NCBI RefSeq assembly: GCF_000317575.1
Contig: NC_019748.1
Span: 2,186,001-2,250,000 of the forward strand
Source of the DNA: Stanieria cyanosphaera PCC 7437
Lineage (GTDB): Bacteria; Cyanobacteriota; Cyanobacteriia; Cyanobacteriales; Xenococcaceae
Reading direction: 5' to 3'
DNA length: 64,000 nt
Shown here piece by piece: positions 18,971-29,185 of this stretch. Position numbers and translations under genes: made by a program. Under the pieces are notes generated by a model. That model was not told the origin of the DNA. It saw only the letters and a program-made list of their open reading frames with translations, and did not search any database. The first letter of the stretch is position 1. Every line of letters starts with the position of its first letter.

Positions 18971-20383
18971 TTAGCTAACTTGTTCTAATTTCCTGACATC
19001 CGTTACCTCTCCTGTGACGGCAGCAGCAACTACCATTGCTGGACTCATTAACAAAGTTCTACCAGTAGCTGAACCTTGACGACCTTTAAAGTTACGATTA
19101 GAAGAAGAAGCACTAATTTGATCCCCTTGAAGTTTATCGGGATTCATTGCCAAGCACATCGAACAACCAGGTTCACGCCATTCAAAACCAGCTTCGGTAA
19201 AGATTTGATCTAATCCTTCTGCTTCTGCTTGTTGTTTGACTCGTTCTGAACCAGGAACTACAAAAGCTTTTACTCCTGCTGCGACATGATGTCCTTTGGC
19301 AAATTTAGCAGCTTCTCTGAGATCGCTGATTCTACCATTAGTGCAACTACCGATAAAACAGACATCTATTTTTGTACCTTTAATAGATTTGCCTGGAGTC
19401 AGTTGCATATATTGATACGCTTCTGATGCGATCGCTTTTTCACTATCGGCTAAACTTTCGGGGGTGGGAACAGTTTCACTAATACCAATCCCTTGTCCAG
19501 GAGTAATTCCCCAAGTTACAGTAGGTTCGATCTCAGCAGCATCAAAAGTAACGACATCATCATAAACAGCATCTTCGTCACTACAAATACTTTGCCACCA
19601 CGCCACCGCCTTTTCCCAGTCTTTGCCTTTTGGGGCAAAATCTTTACCTTTGAGATAATCAAACGTAACTTGATCGGGATTGATATAACCGCAGCGCGCA
19701 CCACCTTCAATTGACATATTACAAACAGTCATCCTCTCTTCCATATTCATGGCAGTAAAGGTACTTCCTGCATACTCGTAGGCGTAACCAACACCGCCGT
19801 TAACTCCTAGTTTACGGATGATATGAAGAATGACATCTTTGGCATAGATTCCTGGGGGTAATTCGCCGTTAACCTCAATTTTACGGACTTTGAGTTTAGA
19901 TAAAGCTAGAGTTTGAGAAGCTAAAACATCCCTAACTTGGGACGTACCAATCCCAAAAGCGATCGCTCCAAAAGCACCATGAGTAGAAGTGTGGGAGTCA
20001 CCACAAGCAACTGTCATGCCTGGTTGAGTTAAACCTTGTTCGGGTGCAATGACATGAACGATGCCTTGATTACCAGAACCAACATTATAAAATCTGATCC
20101 CAAAATTTTTGGTATTGTGTTCTAATGCTTGCATCATTTCTTCTGCTAAATCGTCAGCAAAAGGACGTGCTTGATTTTCAGTCGGTACAATATGATCTAC
20201 TGTCGCTACGGTACGTTCTGGAAATAATACTTTTAAGCCTCTTTCTCGCAGCATGGCAAAAGCTTGAGGACTAGTAACTTCATGAATTAAATGTAAGCCA
20301 ATCAATAGTTGAGTTTGACCTGAGGGGAGTGTACCAACTGTATGTAAGTCCCAAACTTTATCGAAGAGTGTTTTTGAAGACAT
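18971..20383 (-). CDS. leuC: 3-isopropylmalate dehydratase large subunit
   Basis: LeuC with LeuD isomerises 2- to 3-isopropylmalate in leucine synthesis. The 470-residue protein has the aconitase-type [4Fe-4S] ligands in FIGSCTNGR and [11 protein letters not shown], and substrate-site segments [14 protein letters not shown] and [12 protein letters not shown]. Full length. LeuD is not adjacent in this window. It is divergent from sbtA across 477 bp. Confidence 0.96.
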   Translation of the reverse strand: MSSKTLFDKVWDLHTVGTLPSGQTQLLIGLHLIHEVTSPQAFAMLRERGLKVLFPERTVATVDHIVPTENQARPFADDLAEEMMQALEHNTKNFGIRFYNVGSGNQGIVHVIAPEQGLTQPGMTVACGDSHTSTHGAFGAIAFGIGTSQVRDVLASQTLALSKLKVRKIEVNGELPPGIYAKDVILHIIRKLGVNGGVGYAYEYAGSTFTAMNMEERMTVCNMSIEGGARCGYINPDQVTFDYLKGKDFAPKGKDWEKAVAWWQSICSDEDAVYDDVVTFDAAEIEPTVTWGITPGQGIGISETVPTPESLADSEKAIASEAYQYMQLTPGKSIKGTKIDVCFIGSCTNGRISDLREAAKFAKGHHVAAGVKAFVVPGSERVKQQAEAEGLDQIFTEAGFEWREPGCSMCLAMNPDKLQGDQISASSSNRNFKGRQGSATGRTLLMSPAMVVAAAVTGEVTDVRKLEQVS

Positions 20384-20860
20384 AAAACCTTTGTGTGTAA
20401 GTACTTTTCAAATTTCTCACTGGAGATTTTTCTTACCAGTTTTTTAACTTTGTCATTCAAACAACGATTTTATAAATATTTGCTCGTTTATTATCAGACC
20501 AAGGTTTTGAGGGATTTAGAGAACTATGTATTGTATCATGATAAGTACCATTACATAATTATTTAGATATTTAAAATTTTTTCCTGCCTTCTGCCTTGTC
20601 TATATTAAGTAAGCCGATGTTGTTCAGGGCAAAAGATCAGAACTTTTTGTGCTTAAAAGAGCAGTTAAGAAAAAAAAATACCATCAAAATTGAGATTTAG
20701 CTAATTTTCTTAACAAATTGGTTGTTGGTAGCTACAAAATAATAAATTTAGTGAAAGGAAGCACCAAAAATTCAATTTTTTTCTTAATGTTGAATACTTA
20801 TACCTTAGATGATAGAACAAAATTTCGTTATTTATATAGTTGTGGTGAGGAGGAACGGAC
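20384..20860. other. Divergent intergenic region leuC / sbtA
   Basis: A regulatory region of 477 bp. It contains a perfect 6-bp dyad ATTCAA-N14-TTGAAT (20770-20795), 65 bp before sbtA, reminiscent of a LysR-type operator (CcmR/CmpR control sbtA elsewhere), though it does not match their published consensus well. A TATATAG box near 20833 could be the sbtA -10. An AGGAGG Shine-Dalgarno (20848-20853) lies 7 nt before sbtA. Confidence 0.35.
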
Positions 20861-21841
20861 ATGGATACTAGTCTGATCGTATCTAATATCCTCAATCCGC
20901 CAGTTTTATTTTTCTTTTTAGGAATGACTGCGGTTTTAGTTAAATCCGATTTAGAAATTCCTCCTCCAATTCCCAAACTATTTTCCCTTTACTTGTTGTT
21001 TGCGATTGGATTTAAAGGAGGAGTAGAACTAATTAAAAGTGGTATTACCCAAGAAGTAATTTTGACTCTAGCAGCAGCAATGTTAATGGCTTGTGTTGTA
21101 CCGATTTATACCTTTTTTATTCTCAAGTTCAAGCTAGATACTTACGACTCTGCTGCGATCGCAGCTACTTATGGTTCAATTAGTGCTGTTACTTTTATTA
21201 CCGCTAGTGCTTTCTTAAGTGAATTAGGAATTGACTATGATGGATATATGGTAGCAGCCCTTGCTCTAATGGAATCTCCCGCAATTATCGTTGGCTTAAT
21301 TTTGGTTAATCTATTTGCTTCAGAGGCAGGAAAGCAAAGCGAGCGTGACTTTGTTTGGTCAGAAGTTTTACGAGATGCCTTTTTGAATAGTTCTGTTTTT
21401 CTCTTAGTTGGTAGCCTAATCATTGGATTTTTAACGGGAGAACATGGTTGGCAAGTACTAGAACCCTTTACCCAGGGAATGTTTTATGGCGTTTTGACTT
21501 TCTTTTTATTGGATATGGGACTGGTTGCTGCTAGAAGGATTAAGGACTTACAAAAAACTGGAATTTTCCTGATTTCTTTTGCCATACTGATCCCCATAGT
21601 CAATGCAGTAATTGGACTAGTAATCGCTTGGTTTATCGAAATGCCGAAAGGAGATGCTCTTTTATTCTCCGTACTTTGTGCTAGTGCCTCTTACATTGCT
21701 GTACCTGCTGCCATGCGTTTAACTGTTCCAGAAGCTAATCCTAGTCTGTATGTGTCTACTGCGTTAGCTGTGACTTTTCCGTTCAATATTATTGTAGGAA
21801 TTCCTATTTATCTGTACGGAATCAATCTCTTTTGGAGTTAA
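20861..21841 (+). CDS. sbtA: Sodium-dependent bicarbonate transporter SbtA
   Basis: A 326-residue plasma-membrane protein with about ten membrane helices in two inverted repeats. SbtA imports bicarbonate with Na+ as a high-affinity part of the CO2-concentrating mechanism. Diagnostic stretches are GFKGGVELIKSG, YGSISAVTFITASAFL and SASYIAVPAAMR. It is shorter than the 374-residue Synechocystis protein because the cytosolic loop between the halves (around SEAGKQSERDFVWSE) is brief. A strong AGGAGG site precedes the ATG. sbtB follows after 4 bp, so the two are cotranscribed. Confidence 0.95.
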   Translation: MDTSLIVSNILNPPVLFFFLGMTAVLVKSDLEIPPPIPKLFSLYLLFAIGFKGGVELIKSGITQEVILTLAAAMLMACVVPIYTFFILKFKLDTYDSAAIAATYGSISAVTFITASAFLSELGIDYDGYMVAALALMESPAIIVGLILVNLFASEAGKQSERDFVWSEVLRDAFLNSSVFLLVGSLIIGFLTGEHGWQVLEPFTQGMFYGVLTFFLLDMGLVAARRIKDLQKTGIFLISFAILIPIVNAVIGLVIAWFIEMPKGDALLFSVLCASASYIAVPAAMRLTVPEANPSLYVSTALAVTFPFNIIVGIPIYLYGINLFWS

Positions 21842-21845
21842 GATC

Positions 21846-22157
21846 ATGCATTTAGTTAAAAAAATTGAAATAATTGCTAATTCATTTGAACTCGCCAAAA
21901 TTTTAGATAGTTTGGATAAATCTGGCGTACATGGTCATGCGGTAATTCGCAATGTGGCAGGTAAAGGATTGCGAGACGGAGCAGAAGATTTAGATATGAC
22001 CATGCTGGATAATGTCTATGTGATTGCTTTTTGTATGCCAGACCAACTTAAATCGGTAGTGGAAAACATTCGACCTCTACTCAATAAATTTGGAGGCACT
22101 TGCTATGTCTCCGATGTAATGGAAATTCGCTCTGTTAAATGTGTCGCATCTTTATGA
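21846..22157 (+). CDS. sbtB: PII-like bicarbonate transport regulator SbtB
   Basis: A 103-residue PII-like protein that binds adenine nucleotides (AMP, cAMP, ATP) and plugs SbtA. The start LVKKIEIIANSFELAKILDSLDKSGVHGHAVIRNV and the segment GTCYVSDVMEIRSV follow the family. It ends in VKCVASL, so the C-terminal redox R-loop (two-cysteine CGxxGC-type) of the Synechocystis protein is absent. Its stop overlaps the next start (ATGA), pointing to translational coupling with the carbonic anhydrase. Confidence 0.93.
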   Translation: MHLVKKIEIIANSFELAKILDSLDKSGVHGHAVIRNVAGKGLRDGAEDLDMTMLDNVYVIAFCMPDQLKSVVENIRPLLNKFGGTCYVSDVMEIRSVKCVASL

Positions 22158-22873
22158 CAAGCTCTATGAAACAAGAAAGTAACTTTAGCGACCGCCGTAA
22201 ATTTTTGCAACTAGGAACGGTAACTGCTCTAGGTTTGTTAGTTAGTGCTAGCGATCTCGTATGGGATGTAGAACAAGCTCAAGCTGATACTCTACAGCCT
22301 ACTCCTGATCAAGCTTTACAAAAGTTAATCGAGGGGAATCAGCGATTTGTTAATCATTTGATGAGAAGACCTCATCAGGCTTCAACTCGTCTACAAGAAG
22401 TTTCTCAAGCTCAACATCCCTTTGCAACTATTCTCAGTTGTGCTGATTCGCGAGTTTTGCCAGAAATGCTGTTCGATCAAGGTATCGGAGATCTTTTTGA
22501 TGTTCGGGTTGCCGGTAATATTGCTACTCCCGAAGTTTTAGGAAGTATTGAATATGCCGTAGCTTTGTTAGAAACCCCTTTACTGATGGTACTAGGGCAT
22601 GAACGATGTGGTGCGGTAACTGCTGCGGTCAAAAATGAATCTCTAGCAAATAGTCAGATTGACAGTTTTGTTAAAGCAATTAAACCCTCAGTAGAAAGAG
22701 TAAAACAACAACCTGGAAATTTGGTAGACAATGCAATCATTGCTAATGTCCAAGACCAGATCGAGAATTTAAAAACCTCTCCAATTTTACGCGATCGCAC
22801 TGAATCAAACAAATTAAAAATTCTCGGAGGTCGTTATGATTTGGATACTGGCAAAGTAACCATTATTACTTAA
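22154..22873 (+). CDS. Exported beta-carbonic anhydrase (EcaB-like)
   Basis: A 239-residue protein starting at the ATG that overlaps the sbtB stop; an upstream in-frame ATG at 22139 is less likely. The N-terminus has a twin-arginine motif (DRRKFLQLG), a hydrophobic stretch (TVTALGLLVSAS) and a signal peptidase site AQA before DTLQP, so it should be exported folded by Tat. The enzyme domain has the beta-class zinc ligands and Asp/Arg dyad: CADSR, then GHERCGA. It interconverts CO2 and bicarbonate, here most likely in the periplasm next to SbtA. Confidence 0.9.
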   Translation: MTSSMKQESNFSDRRKFLQLGTVTALGLLVSASDLVWDVEQAQADTLQPTPDQALQKLIEGNQRFVNHLMRRPHQASTRLQEVSQAQHPFATILSCADSRVLPEMLFDQGIGDLFDVRVAGNIATPEVLGSIEYAVALLETPLLMVLGHERCGAVTAAVKNESLANSQIDSFVKAIKPSVERVKQQPGNLVDNAIIANVQDQIENLKTSPILRDRTESNKLKILGGRYDLDTGKVTIIT

Positions 22874-22914
22874 TTTGCTCAAGGTTAACAATTTCAATTT
22901 ATAAATTATTTAAC

Positions 22915-22942
22915 GTAGGAGCGAACAGCCGTTCGCCCTTAC
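22915..22942. repeat. 28-bp GTAG...TTAC palindrome
   Basis: A palindrome with the core GCGAACAGCCGTTCGC between the convergent carbonic anhydrase and pnp genes. It may double as a bidirectional terminator hairpin, though T-runs are lacking. Member of the 28-bp palindrome family. Confidence 0.6.
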
Positions 22943-22950
22943 TTAATCAG

Positions 22951-25107
22951 TTATTTAACAGCAACTGTTGCTCTTGCTGCTGCTGCTTCTTCGGGATGAA
23001 TACCCAATCGAGTCAAATTAAGACGACCTTTATTATCAAAGCCTCTAACTTTAACTACGATTTCATCTCCCACAGCAACTTCATCTTCAACTTTGCCTAC
23101 TCTACCTTCAGCTAATTGAGAAATATGAATCATCCCTTCTTTACCAGGTAAGATTTCTACAAAAGCTCCAATGTCAATGATTCGGGTAACTTTGCCAACA
23201 TAGACATCCCCTTCATTTAATTTACGAGTCATACCAGAGATAATACTTCTGGCTCGTTCAGCTTTTTCGGCTTCAACGGCTGCAATAACCACTGTTCCGT
23301 CATCTTCGATGTCAATTTTTGCTCCTGTTTGTTCGGTAATTCCTTTAATTGTTTTACCCGCAGGACCGATCACTAAACCAATTAATTCAGGATCGATTTT
23401 AATAGTCAGCAACCTCGGTGCATAAGGAGACAACTCTGAACGAGGTTGGGTGATCGCTTTAAGCATTTCTTCCAGGATATGCATTCTGGCAGGTTTGGCT
23501 TGTTGGATAGCTTTAGCTACTACATCCATTGATAAGCCTGTAATTTTCATATCCATTTGCAGCGCAGTAATGCCTGTATCTGTACCTGCAACTTTAAAGT
23601 CCATATCTCCTAAGAAATCTTCAATCCCTTGAATATCGGTGAGAATTCTAACTTCGTCGTTTTCTTTGATTAAGCCCATTGCTGCACCACTAACGGGTTT
23701 AGTAATTGGTACTCCTGCATCCATTAAAGCCAGAGTAGAACCACAAACCGAACCCATCGAAGTCGAACCGTTGGAAGATAAGACTTCCGAGACAACTCTA
23801 ACTACATAAGGAAATTCTTCTTGGGGTGGTAAAACTGGTACAATAGCACGTTCTGCTAAAGCACCGTGACCAATTTCTCTACGTCCAGGAGAACGCATTG
23901 GCTTCGTTTCCCCGACAGAAAAAGGTGGAAAGTTGTAATGATGCAGATAGCGTTTTTCGTCTTCGGGATGAAGATCATCAGCTAAATCTTGAGCATCACC
24001 TGAAGTTCCCAACGTAGCAATTGACAAAACCTGAGTTAATCCTCTTCTAAACAAACCGCTACCGTGAACACGTTGGGGTAGTAGTCCTACTCGACAAGAA
24101 ATGGGTCTAACTTGGTCTAATGTACGTCCGTCAACTCGAACACCTTGTTCGATAATTTGCGCCCGCATCAATTTTTTCGTGACTGCCTTAAATTCATTCG
24201 CGATCGCCTTAGGATTTTCACTAGTCGCAATTTTGATCGGCTCTTCTTCTGGCAGTTCAGCGATTACTGCTTCAATTTTAGTTTTTTTGATCTCATCTAA
24301 AGCTGCGTCACGAGCATTTTTATCGAAATCGTATTGAGAGAGGACTTGTTTGATGGCTTCGGATGCGCGATCGCTAATAAAATTCGTCAAGGTTTCATCT
24401 ACGACAGGTGGTTCAATCGTGGGCATTTCAATACCCAACTGTTGAATTAATTGTCTTTGAGCTTGAATTAATTCTTGTACCGCTTCGTAACCGAAATCAA
24501 TCGCTTCAATAATATCTTGTTCTGGTAATTGATTTGCCCCGGCTTCAACCATCACTACACCGTCGGGACTACCAGCTACAACTAAATCTAAATCTCCCTG
24601 TTCAATTTCTTGATAAGTAGGATTGATAATAAAATCATCACCCACTAAACCAACTCTCACGGCTGCCATTGGACCATAAAAAGGTATCTGCGCCAATAAA
24701 ACAGCCACCGAAGCACCTGTTACTGCCAAAATATCAGGAGGTACTTCGTGATCCATCGATAGAGTAGTAGCAACGATTTGAATATCATCTCGCAACCAAC
24801 CAGGAAAAAGAGGACGTAAAGGGCGATCAATTAATCTACTCGTCAGAATCGCTCTTTCTGGAGGTTTTCCTTCTCTTCTTAAAAATCCACCGGGAATACG
24901 ACCGGCTGCATACAACCTTTCTTCGTAATCAACGATCAGAGGTAAAAAATCAATCCCTTCTCTTCCTTCTGCTCTCGTCGCCGTAACTAATACTGCTGTA
25001 TCTCCTGATTGAATTAAAACAGAACCGCCTGCTTGTGGCGCGAGCAAGCCTACTTTAAGTCTAATATCTCTTCCATCGAAAGATATCGACTGATCGAATT
25101 CTTCCAT
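22951..25107 (-). CDS. pnp: Polyribonucleotide nucleotidyltransferase (PNPase)
   Basis: A 718-residue 3'-5' phosphorolytic exoribonuclease. It has two RNase PH-like domains (about 1-210 and 310-540; catalytic stretch [14 protein letters not shown]), a KH domain (about 555-615, [16 protein letters not shown]) and an S1 domain (about 620-690, [30 protein letters not shown]). In cyanobacteria, which lack poly(A) polymerase I, PNPase also adds heteropolymeric tails. PNPase is also the known partner of Ro60 and YrlA in Deinococcus (see 37-40 kb). Confidence 0.97.
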   Translation of the reverse strand: MEEFDQSISFDGRDIRLKVGLLAPQAGGSVLIQSGDTAVLVTATRAEGREGIDFLPLIVDYEERLYAAGRIPGGFLRREGKPPERAILTSRLIDRPLRPLFPGWLRDDIQIVATTLSMDHEVPPDILAVTGASVAVLLAQIPFYGPMAAVRVGLVGDDFIINPTYQEIEQGDLDLVVAGSPDGVVMVEAGANQLPEQDIIEAIDFGYEAVQELIQAQRQLIQQLGIEMPTIEPPVVDETLTNFISDRASEAIKQVLSQYDFDKNARDAALDEIKKTKIEAVIAELPEEEPIKIATSENPKAIANEFKAVTKKLMRAQIIEQGVRVDGRTLDQVRPISCRVGLLPQRVHGSGLFRRGLTQVLSIATLGTSGDAQDLADDLHPEDEKRYLHHYNFPPFSVGETKPMRSPGRREIGHGALAERAIVPVLPPQEEFPYVVRVVSEVLSSNGSTSMGSVCGSTLALMDAGVPITKPVSGAAMGLIKENDEVRILTDIQGIEDFLGDMDFKVAGTDTGITALQMDMKITGLSMDVVAKAIQQAKPARMHILEEMLKAITQPRSELSPYAPRLLTIKIDPELIGLVIGPAGKTIKGITEQTGAKIDIEDDGTVVIAAVEAEKAERARSIISGMTRKLNEGDVYVGKVTRIIDIGAFVEILPGKEGMIHISQLAEGRVGKVEDEVAVGDEIVVKVRGFDNKGRLNLTRLGIHPEEAAAARATVAVK

Positions 25108-25239
25108 TCAGTTTTTTGTCCTTTATTTTTTCACTTTCTCTTTTCTGTGGCGATCCTAACATTTCTAAAGTCCTAAGTTTGACTAGGTAAGGCATATTCA
25201 AATTTTGTAATTAACTGCAACGTTATTATATATAGATGT

Positions 25240-26490
25240 CTAGTTAAACGCGATCGCGCTTAGATTGGTAAGATTGTGATTAGATACTTGAGAGGATTTT
25301 TCAGAAATATTTTCTGATAGCAAATCTCTTACTGTGGCTAAAATTTTTTCACTTTCAATTGGTTTAGTAACAAAACTGGAAGCACCGACCATTTTTGCTC
25401 TCATTCTATCTATAATCCCGTTATTGCCTGTTAACATGACTACAGGTACATTTTTTAGCTTAGAAACTCGTTGTAATTGACTACAAACTTCGTAACCATT
25501 GATCATAGGCATTCCAATATCCAAAAAAATCAGACCGGGTTGACAAGGAACTAATTTAGAAACAGTGTGAATAGGATCTTGAATACCCATAAATTGATAG
25601 CCTGCTGTAGTTAAAATCTGCTCCATAATCTGTAGCACCTGGGGACTATCATCAATGCAAACAACTAATGGTTGCTTTGTTGGTTGTGGTTTTGCAATAG
25701 ATGATTGATCGATTTGGTTGGTTTGACAAATACTTTGCTTGGAAGTTGATGGCAAGATTACATCAGGAATGTCAACTAATTCAATTAGTCCTTGGTCAAT
25801 ATAAGATTTAAGAGAATAGGTCAGTTCTACAACATCTTTATTCATTTTAAAGGCGAGATCGCGCAAGGTATTTTTTCCATTGATTAATTGAACAAAACGT
25901 TCATAAATTAAATTTGGAACTAAACTTTGCAATTCTTCTTGCTTTTTAATTATTGGTGTGAAATTAGGTGAACAAGATTGAAGACCTTTTTGCATCCATT
26001 GTAACCAAATTTGATAACTTTGTTGATAGATAGATTCAGCATTTACCAGCGTTAAAGGAATCTTAAAATCAAACTTTAAAAAAGAACTAAGAGATTCCGA
26101 TTCAATATTGTATTGTAATAAATTATTATTTTCAATCAATAATATATCAAATAAATTTTCTTGAATTTGATTTTCAATTAACAAAAGCAATTGTTCTTTT
26201 TTTACTATTTTCTTTTGATACAAAACTGTCAAGAAATTATAGCTTTGACTATCAAAAGATTCTAAAGTAAGTGAAGCAACTTCATTAAAATTGACTTCAG
26301 AACAGTATTTAGCTAAATGTCTTTTCCAAGATTTATCTGGAGAATAACCACCAACAGCCCAAACTAATCTACCTTGACAACAATAAAAAGTCCAAGTGAT
26401 ATTTTTTAAATTATTTACTTTAACTTTACCTGTAAATTTTTGTGCTTGAATTTCTTTGATTTGATTAAATAAATTAGTTGTGTGTCCCAT
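25240..26490 (-). CDS. PATAN-domain response regulator (PatA/PixG-like)
   Basis: A 416-residue protein. Residues 1-230 form a PATAN/DUF4388-type domain (start LFNQIKEIQAQKFTGKVKV), a central helical region follows, and residues 272-395 are a CheY-like receiver with the phosphoacceptor Asp in IFLDIGMPMING and the Lys in FVTKPIE. PATAN regulators control pilus motors and cell patterning. The usual partners PixH, PixI, PixJ and PixL are absent; instead it starts the end of a signalling block that includes two response regulators and a GAF kinase. Confidence 0.85.
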   Translation of the reverse strand: MGHTTNLFNQIKEIQAQKFTGKVKVNNLKNITWTFYCCQGRLVWAVGGYSPDKSWKRHLAKYCSEVNFNEVASLTLESFDSQSYNFLTVLYQKKIVKKEQLLLLIENQIQENLFDILLIENNNLLQYNIESESLSSFLKFDFKIPLTLVNAESIYQQSYQIWLQWMQKGLQSCSPNFTPIIKKQEELQSLVPNLIYERFVQLINGKNTLRDLAFKMNKDVVELTYSLKSYIDQGLIELVDIPDVILPSTSKQSICQTNQIDQSSIAKPQPTKQPLVVCIDDSPQVLQIMEQILTTAGYQFMGIQDPIHTVSKLVPCQPGLIFLDIGMPMINGYEVCSQLQRVSKLKNVPVVMLTGNNGIIDRMRAKMVGASSFVTKPIESEKILATVRDLLSENISEKSSQVSNHNLTNLSAIAFN

Positions 26491-26552
26491 AATTAAATCA
26501 ATGTTGTAAAAATAAATTTTAGATGTATTTAAATTCTTTCTGTTTTGATTGA

Positions 26553-27365
26553 TTAAAAAATGATTTTTTCGTGGTCAATCAGATAAGGAAACTCTCGAAA
26601 TATATTAGAACAATGGTTAATAAAATTAATCATCCATTGTTGAGCAAAATGTCGTTGTGAATTTTTAACATTCATTCCCGCAACTCCAGAAAATGTAATT
26701 TGTCCAGACGCATTAACTATGAATCGATTTAAGCAAGGAGATTCTGGACGAGAAGATTGCCAATTTTTAGCAGTCATCATTGGTCCTAAATAACGACTGC
26801 CATACTGAGTGAGATAATTAAATTTTTGAAGTAAATCTTCTACAGAAATTTTTGCTTCTAATAATGTTTCTTGGTTAATAAAATTACAATTGTCTGGTAA
26901 ATGAGTATTATGGTCAAAGTATACTTTGCTTAGGTTTGTTGGTTCTAAATCGGCACCTACTAGATAAGTCCCTCTTAAATCAGCACCTTCTAAAATAGTT
27001 CCTTTGAGGGTTGTAGCGTCTAAACTAGCATGACGTAAATCGGCATCCCGTAAGTTGGCATTACTTAAATGACCACAAACAATGGTTGCGTGAGCTAAAA
27101 ATGCTCCTTGTAATTTAGCTTCATTGAGCTTAATACAATTTAAGTTGGTATTCTCAAGATTAGCTCCATAGAGAATAGCCTCACTTAAATCTGCATTGCT
27201 TAAATCTGCGCCTTTTAGATTAATATATCGAAGGTCTGCGCCTTTTAAATTAACACCTGTCAAAGTAACTTGTTCAAAATTTCTTTGTCCTGATTCGTAT
27301 CTTTGTTGTAATTCTTTGAAGTTTAATCTCATAGAAGTTGAGGGAAAAATTGCTGAGCGAATCAT
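26553..27365 (-). CDS. Pentapeptide-repeat protein with C-terminal domain
   Basis: A 270-residue protein. Residues 40-150 are about 20 pentapeptide repeats of the A(D/N)Lxx type (GADLRYINLKGADLSNADL) that form a right-handed square beta-helix. The last 100 residues are a separate globular part (SVEDLLQKFNYLTQYGSRYLG ... GQITFSGVAG) of unknown role. It is 62 bp upstream of the PATAN regulator on the same strand, so they probably form an operon and may act together. Confidence 0.85.
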   Translation of the reverse strand: MIRSAIFPSTSMRLNFKELQQRYESGQRNFEQVTLTGVNLKGADLRYINLKGADLSNADLSEAILYGANLENTNLNCIKLNEAKLQGAFLAHATIVCGHLSNANLRDADLRHASLDATTLKGTILEGADLRGTYLVGADLEPTNLSKVYFDHNTHLPDNCNFINQETLLEAKISVEDLLQKFNYLTQYGSRYLGPMMTAKNWQSSRPESPCLNRFIVNASGQITFSGVAGMNVKNSQRHFAQQWMINFINHCSNIFREFPYLIDHEKIIF

Positions 27366-27910
27366 AATTTGACCTCTTCAAAAAGATTGTTAACAAATTA
27401 ATTTATATAAGCTTTAAAGAAAAATATTTATACTTTGATGTGAACAGTCCCTCGGCTTGGGTTCACGTCGTAAATCTACACATCTTTTAACTATTGTTAA
27501 TTTAATTCCCCAATCTATTATTTCGTTTGTGCTTCGATCTCGATAACGAGATTTGTTTTAGCATTGATTTTAGATAGAAAAGGAATTGTTTGTGCAATCA
27601 TGACTTCAGATCGGTTTATATCTCTAAAATAAACGGGTTAAGTGAAAACAGTAGGTAGAGAATCGGGATAAAATCGGGAATTTTTTAACTTTTCAATTTA
27701 TGTAATATAGCAGTTCTCATATTGGTGAGGTACAAAGTTAGTCGTTTTGAGGCAGAGGGCAGAAGGCAGGTATTAGTTGTACTTCATGAATTTAAGCAAC
27801 GCTGTATTAGGCGCATAGTAAACCCATCCCCAGATCTGAAGCAAGGGGTATCAATCACGCAAATTAAGCTGATGAAAGGAAAATCTATCGCCAAGCGCGA
27901 CGAGAGAACG
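27366..27910. other. Intergenic region with a repeat element
   Basis: A gap of 545 bp between two minus-strand genes. It holds a hairpin (GTGAAC...GTTCAC, 27440-27466) in the leader of the pentapeptide gene and the TATAGC repeat annotated separately. No real ORF is seen. Confidence 0.5.
27706..27806. repeat. TATAGC-ended repeat element (101 bp)
   Basis: The left end reads TATAGCAGTTCTCA then TGAGGTACA. The right end, reversed, reads TACAGCGTTGC then TGAAGTACA. The interior contains GGCAGAGGGCAGAAGGCAG, a motif scattered elsewhere in the window. The same end occurs at 41609 and 42364. Confidence 0.5.
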
Positions 27911-28588
27911 TCAATCTTTGGATTTGAGGCGGTAGCCGACACCTCGAATTGTTTCAATAATATCTTGGGGTGCGCCTGCCATTTTTAGCTTTTGACGTAA
28001 ATACTTAATATGAGCTTTAACGGCTTCTTGGCTTGGAGGTTCTTCGCTAGCCCAAATATTATTAATAATGGCTTGACGACTTAAGACTCGTTTACCACTA
28101 CGTAGAAAAAGTTCAAGCAGAGAAAATTCTTTCGGAGTAAGTTCTAAAACTTGACCATTATAGGTGACTTCATGACTACTGGGTTCTAAGACTAAATTAT
28201 TCCAAACCAAGTTAGATTCGGCACAAACAGTTCCACGCCTCATTAAAGCTCGAATTCTTGCCATTAATTCTAATAAATCGACTGGTTTGACTATATAGTC
28301 ATCTGCACCAGCATCTAATCCAATTACTTTATCTGTATTGGCATCGCGACCCGTCATCATTAAGATTGGTACTGTAGAGCCATGAGAACGAAGACGTTGG
28401 CATAAGCTAATCCCATCTAATTTAGGTAGCTCAACATCCATAAGAATAGTACTATAGTCTTCACTAATTGCTTGTTCCCAAGCTAATTCTCCATCATCAA
28501 CAATATCAATAGCATATCCATAATGTTTTAAAGCTTCTGCTAAAACTTCAGCTAAATTAATGTCATCTTCAACTAATAGTAATTTCAT
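27911..28588 (-). CDS. OmpR-family DNA-binding response regulator
   Basis: A 225-residue two-domain regulator: receiver 1-115 (acidic pocket ED at 8-9, phosphoacceptor Asp51 in LMDVELPKLDG, Lys in IVKPVDL) and winged-helix effector 128-223 (LTPKEFSLLELFLRSGKRVLSR and IRGVGYRL). It resembles cyanobacterial RppA-like regulators. A single-domain regulator and a hybrid GAF kinase are encoded immediately upstream on the same strand. Confidence 0.92.
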   Translation of the reverse strand: MKLLLVEDDINLAEVLAEALKHYGYAIDIVDDGELAWEQAISEDYSTILMDVELPKLDGISLCQRLRSHGSTVPILMMTGRDANTDKVIGLDAGADDYIVKPVDLLELMARIRALMRRGTVCAESNLVWNNLVLEPSSHEVTYNGQVLELTPKEFSLLELFLRSGKRVLSRQAIINNIWASEEPPSQEAVKAHIKYLRQKLKMAGAPQDIIETIRGVGYRLKSKD

Positions 28589-28655
28589 TATAAAAATCTT
28601 TTTATTAACAAAAAATTGATAGGCTCAAGCTCAATAATCAAAATTATTTTGGTAA

Positions 28656-29057
28656 CTAACTTTTTTCTAAACCTAACCCTGATAGAATTACTGTTAATAA
28701 TTCTTCTTCTGTCCAAGGTTTATACAGACAAGCATATAGATTAGCCTCTTGTTTGGCACGAGCGATCGCATTTTGATCGGCTTGTCCAGTCAACAAAATA
28801 CTTACAAGTTGAGGAAAACGTTGATGAACTTGGATCAAAAACTCATCACCTTTAATCCCAGGCATCAACCAATCTGAGACAATCACTACAATTTGTGTTC
28901 CTTCTTCTTGTAATAGTTCAATTATTTCCCATGCTTCTTCAACACTTTCTGCAATTTCATAGCAATAGCATTTCCCAAAGCAACGAACAAGTTGTTCTTT
29001 AAGTGTTTCTAGTATTGCAACTTCATCATCTACACAGAGAATAGCAGAATGAGACAT
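28656..29057 (-). CDS. Single-domain response regulator
   Basis: A 133-residue stand-alone receiver (CheY-like). Phosphoacceptor Asp lies in VIVSDWLMPGIKGDEF, the switch Thr in ILLTGQAD and the Lys in YKPWTEEEL. With no output domain it probably works by protein contact or as a phosphorelay intermediate between the adjacent GAF kinase and the OmpR regulator. It lies 67 bp upstream of the latter and 128 bp downstream of the kinase. Confidence 0.9.
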   Translation of the reverse strand: MSHSAILCVDDEVAILETLKEQLVRCFGKCYCYEIAESVEEAWEIIELLQEEGTQIVVIVSDWLMPGIKGDEFLIQVHQRFPQLVSILLTGQADQNAIARAKQEANLYACLYKPWTEEELLTVILSGLGLEKS

Positions 29058-29185
29058 GATAAAATTTCTCCAAAGTTTTAGAAATAAATACTAATATTTA
29101 CAGCAGTTTTCAATTGGATAGACCAGATTAATCTAATTAACCTTGTAGTTTATTCAACTGAAAAGCGCAGTAAATTAACTCTGCA

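Noticed and set aside
27722-27988. 88-codon plus-strand ORF
   Set aside because: Formed by the TATAGC repeat element and by the antisense of the OmpR regulator's 3' end.
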